Below, one piece after another: positions 23,801 to 34,746 of a stretch of 64,000 bases of DNA. Both the position numbers and the translations under genes were made by a program. The stretch is from Lumbricus terrestris. Its lineage: Eukaryota; Annelida; Clitellata; Crassiclitellata; Lumbricidae. The stretch lies in contig OX457038.1 of assembly GCA_949752735.1 (NCBI GenBank), positions 19,953,512 through 20,017,511 on the forward strand. The letters are read 5' to 3'. Position 1 is the stretch's first letter; every line of letters starts with the position of its first letter. The notes under the pieces were generated by a model that saw nothing but the letters and a program-made list of their open reading frames with translations, was not told where the DNA came from and made no database searches.

Positions 23801-24417
23801 GGATTGACAGTTTGATTAATTTGAAGAAACCTGAAACCAGGAAGGAAGTGAAACAGGTCTTAGGATTTTTTGGGTTTTACAGACAGTTTATTTGTAATTT
23901 TGCTGAAATTGCTAAACCATTGACAGACTTAACCAGCAAGAAAGTACCTGAGAACATTGTTTGGACTGATGCACATCAGAAATCCTTTGATTCCCTTAAA
24001 CAGATTGTCTTGTCAAATGTGGTTTTATATATGTTTGAGGTTGGTAAACCTTTTAATTTGTACTGTGATAGCAGTGATTTTGCTGTGGGAGCTGTCCTAT
24101 CACAGGTGGACAATGAAGGGATAGAACGTCCCGTTTCCTTTATAAGTCAGAAGCTGACAGATACCCAGAGGAGATGGGCGACGATTGAGAAGGAAGCCTA
24201 TGCAATCATATGGGCTTTAAATAAGTTGAAAGAAATTCTTATTGGTTCTAAGATTAATGTGTTTACAGACCATAATCCTTTAGTTTACTTGACTGAATCA
24301 ATGTCGAAATCTGCTAAGTTAGTCAGATGGTCATTGTCATTGCAAAATTTTGACATTCTGTTGAACTACAAGAAAGGTAAATTGAATGTAGTAGCTGATT
24401 GTTTATCTAGATTGTAG
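20821..24417 (+). CDS. pol: Pol polyprotein: PR-IN-RT-RNaseH order
   Basis: Uninterrupted 1,198-residue frame. Aspartic protease: LIDSGTE with D84. An acidic linker (about 205-280) follows. Integrase: zinc finger H351, H358, C388, C391; catalytic D421 (MDVVGP), D481 (SDRGTNF) and E517 (VERWN), with exactly 35 residues between the last two; GPY/F-like module near 655-695. Reverse transcriptase: D871 (SVMDCRSAYW) and YVDD at 932-935. RNase H: D1083, E1125, D1150. The protein ends at VVADCLSRL, where ordinary gypsy Pol would continue into integrase. Integrase upstream of RT is copia-like order with gypsy-type domains, as in Gmr1 elements. All catalytic residues are present. The ATG at 20821 is the first in frame after the gag stop; the true N-terminus depends on the expression mode. 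Confidence 0.93.
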   Translation: MNAPNQLEGQDNRETEVKSVMKCTPQFTIQREVVKSAPITDTCRETESKDQCQRTKKSLLRHVDVEIRGNDDSCHPVQVKALIDSGTEIPVINEELLKGATVEEIGRVHLQCVAGEPIPAKLVKIEVRMCCHNEGGDLKDKEINIAPYLTLVCASIPAVLCKDNKEKFLLHPEIIAELKEVPPVSVLQGELQANVTTRAQSRRREVEEGEDEKSNESLLDEDTESDDEQSVQEEEEEGVTFGSNEIEEEMVACERDDYDDSGSDSEMDTSMRDLFAENTSDERQLADAKKFEEQQRNDESLKSWWKIAEDKGSEFSVVNGLMYKKHQMLDQLVYQLVLPKERRIQVMELAHESVFGGHLGEEKTRERIKLSFVWPRMRRDVVKFCKSCEKCQLKARSLVMDRVPITPIPREDVPFRRMTMDVVGPIEPTSAAGHKYCLCIVDSCTRWPTIFLMKSLTAKAVCEALMKLFMDVGVPSVITSDRGTNFTASLTREFLKLMGCCPRFDSPGHPEAAGLVERWNQTFKKMVHHVIVENPRQWHKIIPFTVWALREVPNATTGVAPYLLVYGKLPRGPLTILKESWTKEINLPPNIGVQPAKYLKNLRADMEKALTFAESCAEEKQKQYASQYNKRAKDKEFEPGENVIVLYPTSTNKLISRWHGPCTVLQRRSKYSYLVDMNENGRRIIHANKMRKFITRTLSCGLIVEEDDEFGSVVEIPLKEDYSETKQKSLQLDYEQIGHLTSEQQKQLLDVLNRYADRFSDKPGLCTLVEHEVVLKPDFREKEFIAYRIPLIYRAEVERQIQEMLKENIIQPSSSRMASPLVIVKKKDGSLRLACDYRYINSFTENCRYPMPIVNDVLSKVGKSKFISVMDCRSAYWTCPVKKSDQWKTAFVTHNGLYEFTRVPFGMINSGRTFVKAINMILQPIHDFTEPYVDDIAVHCNDWDIHLRHLELFLKQIRLHNVTLNLKKCVFGKSEVKFIGHFIGSGKKMMNPDRIDSLINLKKPETRKEVKQVLGFFGFYRQFICNFAEIAKPLTDLTSKKVPENIVWTDAHQKSFDSLKQIVLSNVVLYMFEVGKPFNLYCDSSDFAVGAVLSQVDNEGIERPVSFISQKLTDTQRRWATIEKEAYAIIWALNKLKEILIGSKINVFTDHNPLVYLTESMSKSAKLVRWSLSLQNFDILLNYKKGKLNVVADCLSRL

Positions 24418-24510
24418 CGTAAGATATTTTATGATGTTATATATATTGGACTGTTTGCATTGTTTAGTTAAGGTACGTTCGCTAATTTTTATAGATAATT
24501 AGCTCTCTTT

Positions 24511-24527
24511 AAAAGAAAGGAAAGAGG
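24511..24527 (+). promoter_or_regulatory. polypurine tract
   Basis: AAAAGAAAGGAAAGAGG, three bases before the 3' LTR, is the expected plus-strand primer. Confidence 0.85.
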
Positions 24528-24530
24528 TAA

Positions 24531-25053
24531 TGTGAGCTAATTTTGTATAACGTATAGTGATCAGCTAATTCTTGAGCGTACGGATAGGCCAGCTCAAGGT
24601 CAGCTAATTGTTGAGTGTACAGACAGACAGGCCAGCTGACTGAGTGGCGGGAAAGTGCCGCGGCGCGTCGTCGCCGGAGAGAGAGAGAGACAGACAGACA
24701 GAGAGAAGGACAGTGCGACAGAAGAGAGAGTGTACGCTGAGAGTGAGAGAAGTTGTAGAAGGAGTGCTAGTCGTGTGTAGAAGACGTTAGAGTAGTAATA
24801 TAATAAGATAGCGTTTCTGTCGTGCAATTGAGTTGTTTGTCGTCGTTGATGCATTGTTGTGTTGTTTGTGAATGTTGGAAATCGAAGAAGAAAATACAAG
24901 AAACTGATCTTTGTTGTAAGAGAACAAGTTTAAGAACTTTAGACACTTATAACCTAGCCATAGCTACCGCAGTACAGTGAATAGGTTAGGCCTAGGCTGC
25001 GCTGCAGAACACGAAAGAGACTGGAAAATCGTGGGTGATTGTGGAAGATCACA
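24531..25053 (+). repeat. 3' LTR
   Basis: 523 bp, the same length as the 5' LTR, TGTGAG to GATCACA. About six single-base differences from the 5' LTR were counted by eye, for example near 24571 and 24719. TSD GTAAC follows at 25054-25058. Confidence 0.93.
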
Positions 25054-25058
25054 GTAAC

Positions 25059-28000
25059 AGAATACGATCAGTTCTTAATAATGTTTTCTATAACTCGGGT
25101 TTGAATTACAACGATGCTGTGGGTGTGAAACGCATTCATGTGGCCATATACAGTCAGACACTGTTGTATGAATATCATACAAAGACGAGCGGAAAGTTCT
25201 TCATCACCAGATAGCTTATTTCTAGATTTTTGGGGCTATGAACGGGTGTATTTACCACGTGTATAGGAGCCTACCCAGATATCCTCTGAATATATACACA
25301 TGTGGAGAGTGTCGGTTTTACTTTAAGCTAGAACAAGCTTCAGCTTACGTATACTATGGCGAAACAACTGCAGAGTTTTCAAAATGTTGATTTATATTAT
25401 ATATAATATATGTATTAATGAAGATCATGGTCGTTTTGAAATCACTTTCAGGAATGCATTTTCTCAATAGATGCTATATTAAAATCTAGTAAGATAGCGG
25501 TCAAACCAAGCAAATACAAGACCTATAATTATGTATACAATAAGTTTTGACAATAATTAAGGGGATTGCATGTTTTCAAATTTTGTGAGACCTTCAGGTG
25601 TAAAGTTTGTTATCAAGTGACTGCCACATTTTAAATAGCTTAGGACCTTTCACACGGTGAAGTTTATCAGAGGCTAGAGGGGCTAAGCCCCCAAGAAGGT
25701 CCATACTCAGATTTTTCGCAGCTAAAATAGTATGTTTTCACGATATTTCAACAGATTTAGCCCCTCCAAGAATGCCTAGACTCAGCTTTTTTGCTGGGAA
25801 AATAATTTATGGTTCTTTTCTTCTTTTCATGATATTTCGACCGAATGACCAAAAAAGGCCATCAACTTCTTTTGCCGGAAAAATTGTAGGCCTATCTGTT
25901 TTCACGAGATATCAAACCAAAGGACTAAAAAGTCCCAAACTTGTTTGTGCCGAGAAGATAGTACAGTTTCATCTCATTCTGGATCAAGTCACCACAAAGC
26001 CCAAGTTATTTTTAGCTTTCCTCCCCAAGAACGGTAACCAAACTCCGCCGATGAGGTTCTTTCACCAGTTCTAAATTCGGCACGATACAGGTGCAGGCAA
26101 TTGCGCCGGCTATATATAAATCGCGAGCTAAAATCTAGAGGATACACCGGTAAGAGCAGAATGCATAAAGCCGAACCTCGGAACTGCCTGGGAGTGAAGA
26201 GCTAGACAGGAAGTCCTTATCTCTCCATAGGAGACTTAATTGAGCTCCGGAAGTCCGTTTCCGTTGCGGCGACGAAGACAACTGAGAAAGTAAATTGTCA
26301 CATCTTCTGTTTCCGTTTATCACCTGCAGATACTAATTGAAGTTGAGTTTACGATGCGTCGTTACAAGACGTCAACAACGAATAGAAGATAATTTGCTAC
26401 TAATAGGGCCTTCGTAACCAGACTAAGATCTTTAGTTATACGAGAAGACCTGTACGACCAAAAGAAAATTGTTTATGAGAAACTATATATTATATATATA
26501 TACACAATTATACAATATACATACACCTATATAAAAAATTATATATATACATATGTATACGGTTCATTGGGAGAGAGTCTGAGGAAGTGAAGCGAATCTC
26601 ACCGTCTCATGTCATAGAGCATCATGTGCACAGCTTATTGAAACACGCGATGTACGCGCGTCAAATGTTGTGCGACCAGTACATGCTACGGGTATAGGCC
26701 TACGTTGTATGAGCTATAGGTCTAGCTGTAGTGCGCCAGACATTTTTTTAATCAGGACAGTCATACAAGTAACCAATGTAGAGGTGATTTATATGTCTGA
26801 AACAAATTCTCGACAAGGCAAATATTATGTCAGCCCTGTGGCAGGGCAGCGACCATTGCAGGGTCTTCTATTATAATAACCATGACATTTTCCAAGTCTT
26901 TTCAATTTGTCATGATAGCGTCGCCAATTTTGTGCGCTGTCGTCTGACTTCGGAAAGACATGATATATGACATGATAGCATAAAATAGATGTCTTAACGG
27001 CATAGGCGTAGGGTACATTTCGGCAGTGGGGGGGGGCAAAACAATTTTTTGACCGAAAAATCTGATGACCTTTTTTTTAGTCATTTGACGTAAATCTTGA
27101 GAAAATATAGCTTTTTACCTCTGTGTGCCCGAAAAAAGAGACACGTTATAGACTATAATATTATTATTATTCAATCTGAGAGAGAGCGATGGGATTCACA
27201 GAAATTTGAGCCAAGGCAAACTCAACACGGGGACAAAAATATTCAAACGATTGGTAGAGGGCATGCAAGAGGCGAGCAGAGGTTGCAGAGAGAGGTTTAC
27301 GCATAAAGTCAGATGGAGGATAGGCCTATAGATATTAATTTTGGGACAATATACTATGCGAAATTGCGCATGCTGTCCACATTCGGCCTACCACTTATTA
27401 CATTTCAGTGCAGTTTTCACTAACACCCTTTGGCACTAGATGCAAGCATTGCGTCTATAAGACAACTGCTAACTCTGAAGAAACGAATAAGCTTATTGAT
27501 TGATTGCTTGCTTGACATAGGCCTACTAAAACTACAATCAATGTCAGTTCAGGACTCGACCACTGTTCACTGTTCACTGTTCACTGTTCACTGGTCATCG
27601 ATGGCACCAGATCTACGATTATCTTGAACAGATGAAGTCGTGCTGCAGTTATTATCCGGACAGCTGCCAACGATGATCACAAACGGTGTTTATCGGTTGA
27701 AGCACACAATCAATATGGCAGCAGCCGTTCAACAAACAGAACTAATCCTGTGCTGCCTTTCAGCGGCCATTACCCTCTCGACTGGGGAAGCCATCACAAA
27801 TTCTTGATTGCTTAATCATTTCTCATTTATACCTTTGCGTTTAACCTCTATCCTGCGACACAGTTGGACGAATTGTCTTATCTATGCCTGTGCACTGGTT
27901 GCATGGATCGTTGACATTGAAAGATAGTCTCCTTTACGCAACAATATTCTAGGAAATTACGTTTTTGGCGTATGCCTATGCCTGCATGTGGACAGCTTAA

Positions 28001-28570
28001 TTAAATCGCATTTCAGTAGCTCGATCCGCTGTCTGCTTATTTGTCTATTATCTCTGCCGATATGCAAATCTCTATTTGCTATTGTAAATAGTAGGCTAGT
28101 TTAAAAAATTAATGCATAAATGGAATTCATAGTTTAATATAAAAAAATCAAGGCAGCAATTAAATGAAGAAACCTGGTTGGTTTGGTAGTTTTTCTATAA
28201 TTCCAAACTTTCTTCAAGTGTACTCTTCCAGAAGGGCGATTCCGATCTATTATTAGCCTATGTAGATAAAGAAGAGAGCATAACATTATATATACGAGCA
28301 ACATAATGAGGACAGGTTAATGCATACAGATGACTGTACGGCCCTAAGGAGCCACATTACTCCGTCCACTAGACATTAATTACTGGAGACATAACTGTTA
28401 ACTACCTGACGTTGTCCGTCCGTAGATCTATTTGCCGACGAGATTTCCAACCATCATCGTTAGTTCTACTCTGGCGCACTACGTGTCGTCTATACATCCG
28501 TATAAGGATCGTATACACAGCGGCGTACTACGCAAATAACTGCGTATACACATGACGATCAAATGACGAA
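25059..28570. other. no gene recognised; decayed repeats
   Basis: Mostly AT-rich non-coding sequence. Between about 25640 and 26080 an 80-bp-scale degenerate unit (GATATTTC, then a GGCCATCAACTTCTTTTGCC-like stretch) recurs. A related AT/GT motif (CTGATGACCTTTTTTT) is at about 27060-27085. Four GTTCACT units lie at about 27563-27592. TA-rich tracts lie at 26480-26560. Confidence 0.45.
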
Positions 28571-28576
28571 TGTTTG

Positions 28577-29148
28577 TATAATTCAATTCAATTCAATTCA
28601 ATTCATTTATTGTAACCAACCATCAACATACACAATAGACATAGTATAACATGCTTCACATTATCGGATGGTAACAAGGAAGGCCCTAAGGGATGAATAT
28701 CCCGCTAACAGGGACACCTAATTACATATGCAATTTTAACAGATGGCTAGACGGTTGACATAATGAATTGAACAATAGGCTAAAAGAACAGCATGAGATG
28801 ACAATTAATGTAGTAAACTTAACTAAAGAACGCAAAACAAACACAACAAATAATAATAAAATAAAATCAGTGCCTACAAAGTTAAATATCTTTGCAGTCA
28901 TTAACCAAGTAGTTGCGCAGTAATGTTTTTGCTCTTTGTAAACTGGAAGCTTGTTGAACATGACTAGGAAACGAGTTCCATATACCTGGTCCAGTATATT
29001 TAATATGGAATCCTCTTGAGTTTAAACGAGCGGATATGGCTCGATAATGAGAGGAGTTCCTGGTGGAATAGCAGTGAATTTCAGATCCTTTTTGGAAATA
29101 CCCTGCAAAGTTAAGGGGAAGAAGATCATGGGTGAACCGATACATAGC
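28577..29148 (-). mobile_element. 5'-truncated CR1/L2-like LINE, copy 2
   Basis: The 3' part of the same LINE as 14937-15960, with the same GAATT tail and near-identical sequence over about 560 bp. It is truncated near 29148, where the sequence changes from GATACATA to unrelated DNA. The C-terminal frame (87 codons, GPGIWNSFPSHVQQ) is intact. Confidence 0.85.
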
Positions 29149-29149
29149 C

Positions 29150-30668
29150 TACATGTAGATCTATGTAGTCATTTCTTATGATTTGCAGCTTCAGTGAAGT
29201 CATAGACCCTTATACTTTGTTATTTAAATTTTAACCAGTTGACTCACTTATCTCCTCACCTGAGGCGAACCAGCTCATTGTGAAAACACGAAGTGTGGAG
29301 TGGCCTCAAAACGTTCTGACTGAATCAGGAAATGGAGTTCGACGACAGGGAGTCTAATATCCGCCATCCTGTCGCTTTGGCAGTTAGTGTGCCTGCGTGA
29401 ATGACCATCTTTGTATTTATTTTCCGCTGAATATATATTGCAGTTCTAATGAGACGTATACAATAAGCAATCGGCTGCCAAAGCATCTGCCTGGATTCAG
29501 TGTTCAACCAATCGAACCATACGTTAGCGAGTCGAAGCAGCTGCAGGAAACGTCGAACAGTAACTATCTTACTTATTCATTCAAGTTCATTAAAGTAATT
29601 ATAATGGCACCCAAGGAAACTACTCGAGGGTGCTTCCGACTCCAGTGCGGCCAAAATGAGCAGTTTTTCAAGTGCTTAAAGAATGTGTCATAGAGTGACG
29701 TATGAACGCCTAGGCATTTCGTGAATCCTATTAGCACGCGTTAGAGCTGTTAGTGCTCTTAGCACTCATTAGTGCTAAGAGAGTTTAACCCTGAATAAAC
29801 TTATTCAGATAAGAATAGCAGCGGTCACTTTGGATTGTCCATAATTATAATTATAGCTTGAAACCTACGTTAATCTCTGTGCTTAGATCGGATGATATTG
29901 TAATGTTTATTTTGTGTCCCTTGCCTACCAACGATCATTGACTTCAACCTCACGAGTTCATTCAGTGCAATAGTCTCAAAATGATGTACCATGCAGTGGA
30001 TCCATTCCAGCTCTCAAGAGAAGGATATATATATACCATTAGGATAGTTAATTATAGGCTGAGAAATCTCGGAGATTGACTTGCTGTGGTTCTATAGCAT
30101 AGACTAAACGTCTTCTGAGCCAGGTCACAACCATTGTTATTAGACGTTATGCGTTTTGAGACACGATGGCAGCTTCGTTCAATGGACTAATCAACCAAGT
30201 TAGACGATCTGTTATTTCACTCAGATATCAAGCATTAATGTTTACCATAATATATACATCAAATACAGTCTCTGTCAAACTCTGTTCTTCGAGTAACCGA
30301 TTGAAAGACGGACCTGCCCAATGCCCATGGTCACTGCACATAATATTATAGGTACTACCCATGCATGGACAGGGTTCTTCTGACGGACAGACAACGCGAG
30401 AGAGAAGCAGACATATACAAGTAGATGCAAACAGACATATAAATATAATATATAATATATAAAATTATATATAATATATATTGATCTAGAGAATAAAAAC
30501 GAAGACTAACGATGATACATAAAAGTACAATTGCCTTTATGATCTTATTATTCAGGAAAGCCAATCAGTCGGTCGAACGGAAGATGGACGATGATTCTGC
30601 CAACATTCGGTGCATGAGACGCGTAAGGACCACCAACATCACATTACAAAAAGCAAATAAATCAAAGT
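29150..30668. other. no gene recognised
   Basis: AT-rich DNA. Tandem TTAGTGCT/AGCACT alternations occur near 29730-29785 and a TATA-rich run near 30440-30480. Frames up to 98 codons (29397-29693) lack motifs. Confidence 0.45.
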
Positions 30669-30672
30669 ATAT

Positions 30673-31138
30673 TGTTGTGGTTCGGGGAGTCTAGAGGTAT
30701 GACTACAAAGTATGACTACAAAGTAAGGTCCCAATTTAGTAAAAATAACATCGATTTATTCAGTAGCACAATTATTTACAATACTATGTACAAACATTAC
30801 CGTGTTCAGAAGCGATGAAGTTCGAAGAGGCTAACGGAGCCCGAAAGACGTCGAAATGCAGTACAGCAAACACGAACCCACCAACAGGGTGTAGAGAAGA
30901 ACGTCGTAGAAGACAACACCGTCAACTCTCATGACAGAGAGGGAAACCACAAGCGTGGATACGCTCAACGGGAGACCTCCACCAAGGCACACACCTGACC
31001 ACAAAGTGCCTTCCACCGCCTTACACCTAGTTCCCTTTATAGGCAAGCACCAGAAGCCAATCCTCCTAAAGATGCACGTGCCCCAAAGTCAGATCAAGTA
31101 AGGTAGCCAAGAAGGGCCATAGAGACTAGATCTCTACA
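30673..31138 (-). mobile_element. probable solo LTR, minus orientation
   Basis: On the minus strand the 466-bp block starts TGTAGAGATC and ends ACCACAACA. It has a TATA-like TATAAAGGGAAC about 105 bp in and a poly(A) signal AATAAA near its 3' end. ATAT flanks both sides (30669-30672, 31139-31142), a possible 4-bp TSD in AT-rich DNA. A duplicated TATGACTACAAAG lies at about 30697-30722. No internal retroelement sequence adjoins it. Confidence 0.5.
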
Positions 31139-31363
31139 ATATATATACACACACACTATGTAGACCATATGCCAGTGGGGGTTTCGGAGGGTTAAAATCC
31201 CCATTGGCTTAGGAAAGCAGTTTTTTAAAGGTTATTAAATTTTATCCACTTAAATAAGAAAAACAAAACAACTGCTTGTAGTAGAATTGTTTTTCTTACT
31301 TTATTCCCTTTGTTACTTTATTCCCTTTTTATTTACTGTGGCCTAATACTGTTGGGTTGGTGT

Positions 31364-32651
31364 CAGTGGCGTAGCTACCATGTGTGCAATGTGTGCAAAG
31401 CACACGGGCCCACGACCTCCAGGGACCCACACAGATTGTTGAATTAATTACTTATATATCCTAATTAGTAACTCACAATATTTTGTGGCATATATGTAGT
31501 TTTTGTGAACACAGTTTGCATTAGGCTACTTTGTTACTTAGCTAACTCTTGCCAACCGCCGTGCTGTTGGCAGGCAAAACTATACGGAGTCTGAACTCCT
31601 TTGAAATTATGTTTTCTCCTCGAGCCATGACTGTCAAATTGCAAGAATCTGATGCCGTTAGTGTGTGTGAACGATAATAAAGAATAGATCCAATACTTTC
31701 AGTTATAAGTTGTAGGCTAACTTGAAACGAATCGTACCAGCATAAGATTTTTCATTTCGCTGATTCGCTTTTCAGTACAAAGGGTAAGGGCGTGTCGATG
31801 CTATTTAGCATATAGGATAGGTTTGATAATTAGGCCTATATTATACCCGTCCATCTGTCACATTCGAAGCATGCTCGTGTATTCCGGTCCTTTGCTGGAT
31901 TTGGTAGCGGTAGTGACCTGACATAGCCTATCCCTCAATCAGGTTGAGAATTTTTGGGGGTTTCAGGTGGTTCAACTCTCGTTAGTCGTTCTTAGAGTCA
32001 CGCAGTTGTCTTTTTATTTTTTCACGACCAAACTCCACGTGGATCATAGTCTCAGTCCCAGTTATTTTTCTACTATTCGCATACTGCTCTCAACTCCCTT
32101 TAAATCTACCTCAAAATCAAAGACCAAATTGAGCACGTGTGGATCAGGGTCATAGGGAATCACGTGTTTGCCCCAATTTTTGCACTTGCAAGGAATATTG
32201 CTAAACTTATTTTTTGGTACTATGAAAATTATTGTTGATTGTATCGTTTTTGGTGGACAAATTGCAAATCATGGAAAAGAAATTTCCGGAATTGATAGAT
32301 GATTGACATTATTTCCTGAACAAAATGCAAAAAGAAAACTCTGTGATGTCCAGGCACTGTTTTAAGTTACTGATCATAAGTGGATAAGCATGCAACGTGA
32401 TAGATTTTTAATTTCGACTGTGAAATCACTGCATGCAGTTATACCAATTCAATTCATCTGCCTCATTCGTGCAGCATTCATGTTTAGTCGGTGAGTTATA
32501 TTGAATGTGTTAGGTATTAATAGCAAATGCCATTGATCATTGTTTGGTGATCTTAGTTGCACAAACGCGAAGATATCGGCCCTACAGGACCAAACAGGGG
32601 CCCATGCGGAACCTCTGCACACGGGCCCATGGAAAGCTAGCTACGCCACTG
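31364..32651. mobile_element. hAT-like non-autonomous element, 1288 bp
   Basis: Ends CAGTGGCGTAGCTA and TAGCTACGCCACTG are exact 14-bp inverted repeats. GTTGGTGT flanks both sides (31356-31363, 32652-32659), the 8-bp duplication of hAT. Subterminal GCACACGGGCCCA occurs near both ends. No transposase-like frame is visible. The target looks like an older repeat continuing GTCAGGAAGGGCATCCGGCC. Confidence 0.9.
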
Positions 32652-32659
32652 GTTGGTGT

Positions 32660-33320
32660 CAGGAAGGGCATCCGGCCAGGCCAAACCCCCAATCTGCTTT
32701 TCGTCTGCACAGAGAATTGCCAAGTGACGCCATGGCAGGAGTTCAAAAGACAACATCTGGGCGCCGAAATGAAGGGTTTATAGACACGAACGGAGTGTTC
32801 AACGCTTGAGGGGGTCTCATAATGACTGCATGCAACATTATATGCCTATCGATAAACATAAAATGTTACTATTTCAATTAGCTTTTATTAGGATTATAGT
32901 GACATTGACTTTAAAAGTTTAAATACTGACTGCACTAATGAAAATATATGTTAGCGATCAATGATTTTTTTAGATTTAGTAATGAAGAGGCAATTTCATG
33001 CGAATTGCTGTTGGTATCATGTTAAGATTGTTTTAACAAAGCTGGAGTTGGTCGTTCGGAAAACATCAAGAGACAGGCATTGGTCTGTGACGGCTGATGA
33101 CTGCTGACTGCTCAGTAAATGTGACTGCCGACAGAATTGCTAATCTGTTCAGATGCAACTGTGAAAGGAATAAAGGTTGCCATTACGGCTTCAGCCGCCG
33201 TAGCATTTAGGCCATGGATACATGGATATATTGGCAAGAACATCCTGAAACATTACATCAAATAGGGTATACGGTTGATTTCCCGAGTGACTCTGATTAG
33301 TGCGCTACCGGGAAGGGGGA
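32660..33320. other. interrupted older repeat, no gene
   Basis: GTCAGGAAGGGCATCCGGCC after the hAT insertion is a motif I know from dispersed retroelements of other animals. The remainder to 33320 is featureless AT-rich sequence. Confidence 0.4.
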
Positions 33321-33324
33321 AAGG

Positions 33325-33392
33325 CAGGGTCGGTAGCGCATTGGATAACACACTGGCATGGAAAGCGAGAAGAACCGAGATCGCGACCCATA
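33325..33392 (+). repeat. tRNA-like SINE head candidate
   Basis: GGTAGCGCATTGGATAACAC and, about 35 bp later, GAACCGAGATCGCGACCC resemble polymerase III A and B boxes. No SINE end was identified. Confidence 0.35.
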
Positions 33393-33635
33393 GGGCGAAT
33401 GTGCTTTGTAGGCTGCTCTTATGTAGCGCCGCGTATTGCAGGCTGTATGTTCTGTTAGTAGTTAAGATTTTGATGTCCTCTCTGTAATTTGCGTTCTTGT
33501 GAATAGTAGTTCTGCTGAGTCGCTTGTATTATGTCGTTTTGTTCTCAACTGAAGATTTCCTTCATAAATTGATTGCTCATCCTGCATAGAATGACTTGTC
33601 TGTCTAAGTCGACTGATTGTCGCTATCGCAGCTCT

Positions 33636-34105
33636 AGTCCATACATAGTCCTAATTGTCCTTCTAGTCCATACATAGTCCTAATTGTCCTTCTAGTCCAT
33701 ACATAGTCCTAATTGTCCTTCTAGTCCATACATAGTCCTAATTGTCCTTCTAGTCCATAAATAGTCCTAATTGTCCTTCTAGTCCATACATAGTCCTAAT
33801 TGTCCTTCTAGTCCATACATAGTCCTAATTGTCTTTCTAGTCCATACATAGTCCTAATTGTCCTTCTAGTCCATACATAGTCCTAATTGTCCTTCTATAG
33901 TCCATACATAGTCCTAATTGTCCTTCTAGTCCATACATAGTCCTAATTGTCCTTATAGTCCATACATAGTCCTAATTGTCCTTCTAGTCCATACATAGTC
34001 CTAATTGTCCTTATAGTCCATACATAGTCCTAATTGTCCTTTTAGTCCATACATAGTCCTAATTGTCCTTCTAGTCCACACATAGTCCTATAATTGTCCT
34101 TCTGG
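33636..34105. repeat. 29-bp minisatellite, 16 copies
   Basis: The unit TCCATACATAGTCCTAATTG plus TCCTTCTAG repeats 16 times with rare variants. Head-to-tail with no spacers, so not a CRISPR array. Confidence 0.95.
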
Positions 34106-34349
34106 CGTCTCTTGCTCTAGAAAATAGACACTGGAGAGAAGTCGCAGTGATCTTTCTGGTGTCGTCGGTAGTCTTTCAAGACGATGCAGCCGCATTTCCA
34201 TGAAGTCATGTTGTATAGTCGAGAACATTATTGCATTACATGATATCTGATTTGATTTGATTGGGTTAGATTAGGAAAAGACAGGAAAAGATAGAAGAGG
34301 GAATAAGAAAATGGAGAAGAATACAGGTGAAGGGAAAAGTCATGGGCGG

Positions 34350-34575
34350 AGACTTAGGGGGTAGGGGCCCAGGGGACGGTCCCCTCAATGGATGTGGTGG
34401 GGGACGGCCCATGCATTTGCCCCCCCCCCCAAACGTTAGAAGAAGAAGAAGAGATCTTAGAGCAAATGATGCAACAACTAAAAAAGGTCATCAACTTTTT
34501 TGAAAGAGAAAATTTTACCTATAGACATTTCGGCCAGATGACAAAAAAGTCGTCAGAAATTTTAGCCGGCATAAA
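34350..34575. repeat. GC-rich decayed dispersed repeat
   Basis: G-runs and C-runs (34365-34430) precede AAAAAAGGTCATCAACTTTT (about 34480) and GATGACAAAAAAGTCGTCAG (about 34537). These share the signature seen in the elements at 34747 and 61223. Ends not defined. Confidence 0.4.
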
Positions 34576-34746
34576 GATGGAAAATGTCGTCTGCGACTGA
34601 CTCAGCCACCCAAAATCTCGCGTCCTTCCTTCGGTCACTCGTTCGTCCCCCGCAAATCTCGGCCCAAGGGAAGAGTGATCCATAGGAAATAAAAAGCGGA
34701 AGTAGGCCTTTTATGAAAGAGGTTCTGACGAAGCCATAAAGCCATA

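Larger units (their letters stand above)
17821..25053 (+). mobile_element. full-length Gmr1-like Ty3/gypsy retrotransposon
   Basis: The 7,233-bp element is bounded by 523-bp LTRs starting TGTGA and ending TCACA. It has a 5-bp TSD, a primer-binding site, a polypurine tract and intact gag and pol. Pol order is protease, integrase, RT, RNase H. This is the copia-like order within a gypsy-like enzyme set that defines the Gmr1 group described from deuterostomes. LTRs differ at about 6 of 523 positions by eye (about 1.1 percent), so the insertion is recent. No env-like ORF is seen. It may be autonomous; activity is not shown. Confidence 0.93.

Noticed and set aside
33636..34105. CRISPR array
   Set aside because: Units are contiguous 29-bp repeats with no unique spacers, in a eukaryotic context without cas genes.
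34388..34600. 70-codon frame with EEEEEILEQMMQQLKK
   Set aside because: Lies in a decayed GC-rich repeat with the shared AAAAAAGGTCATC signature; no family match.
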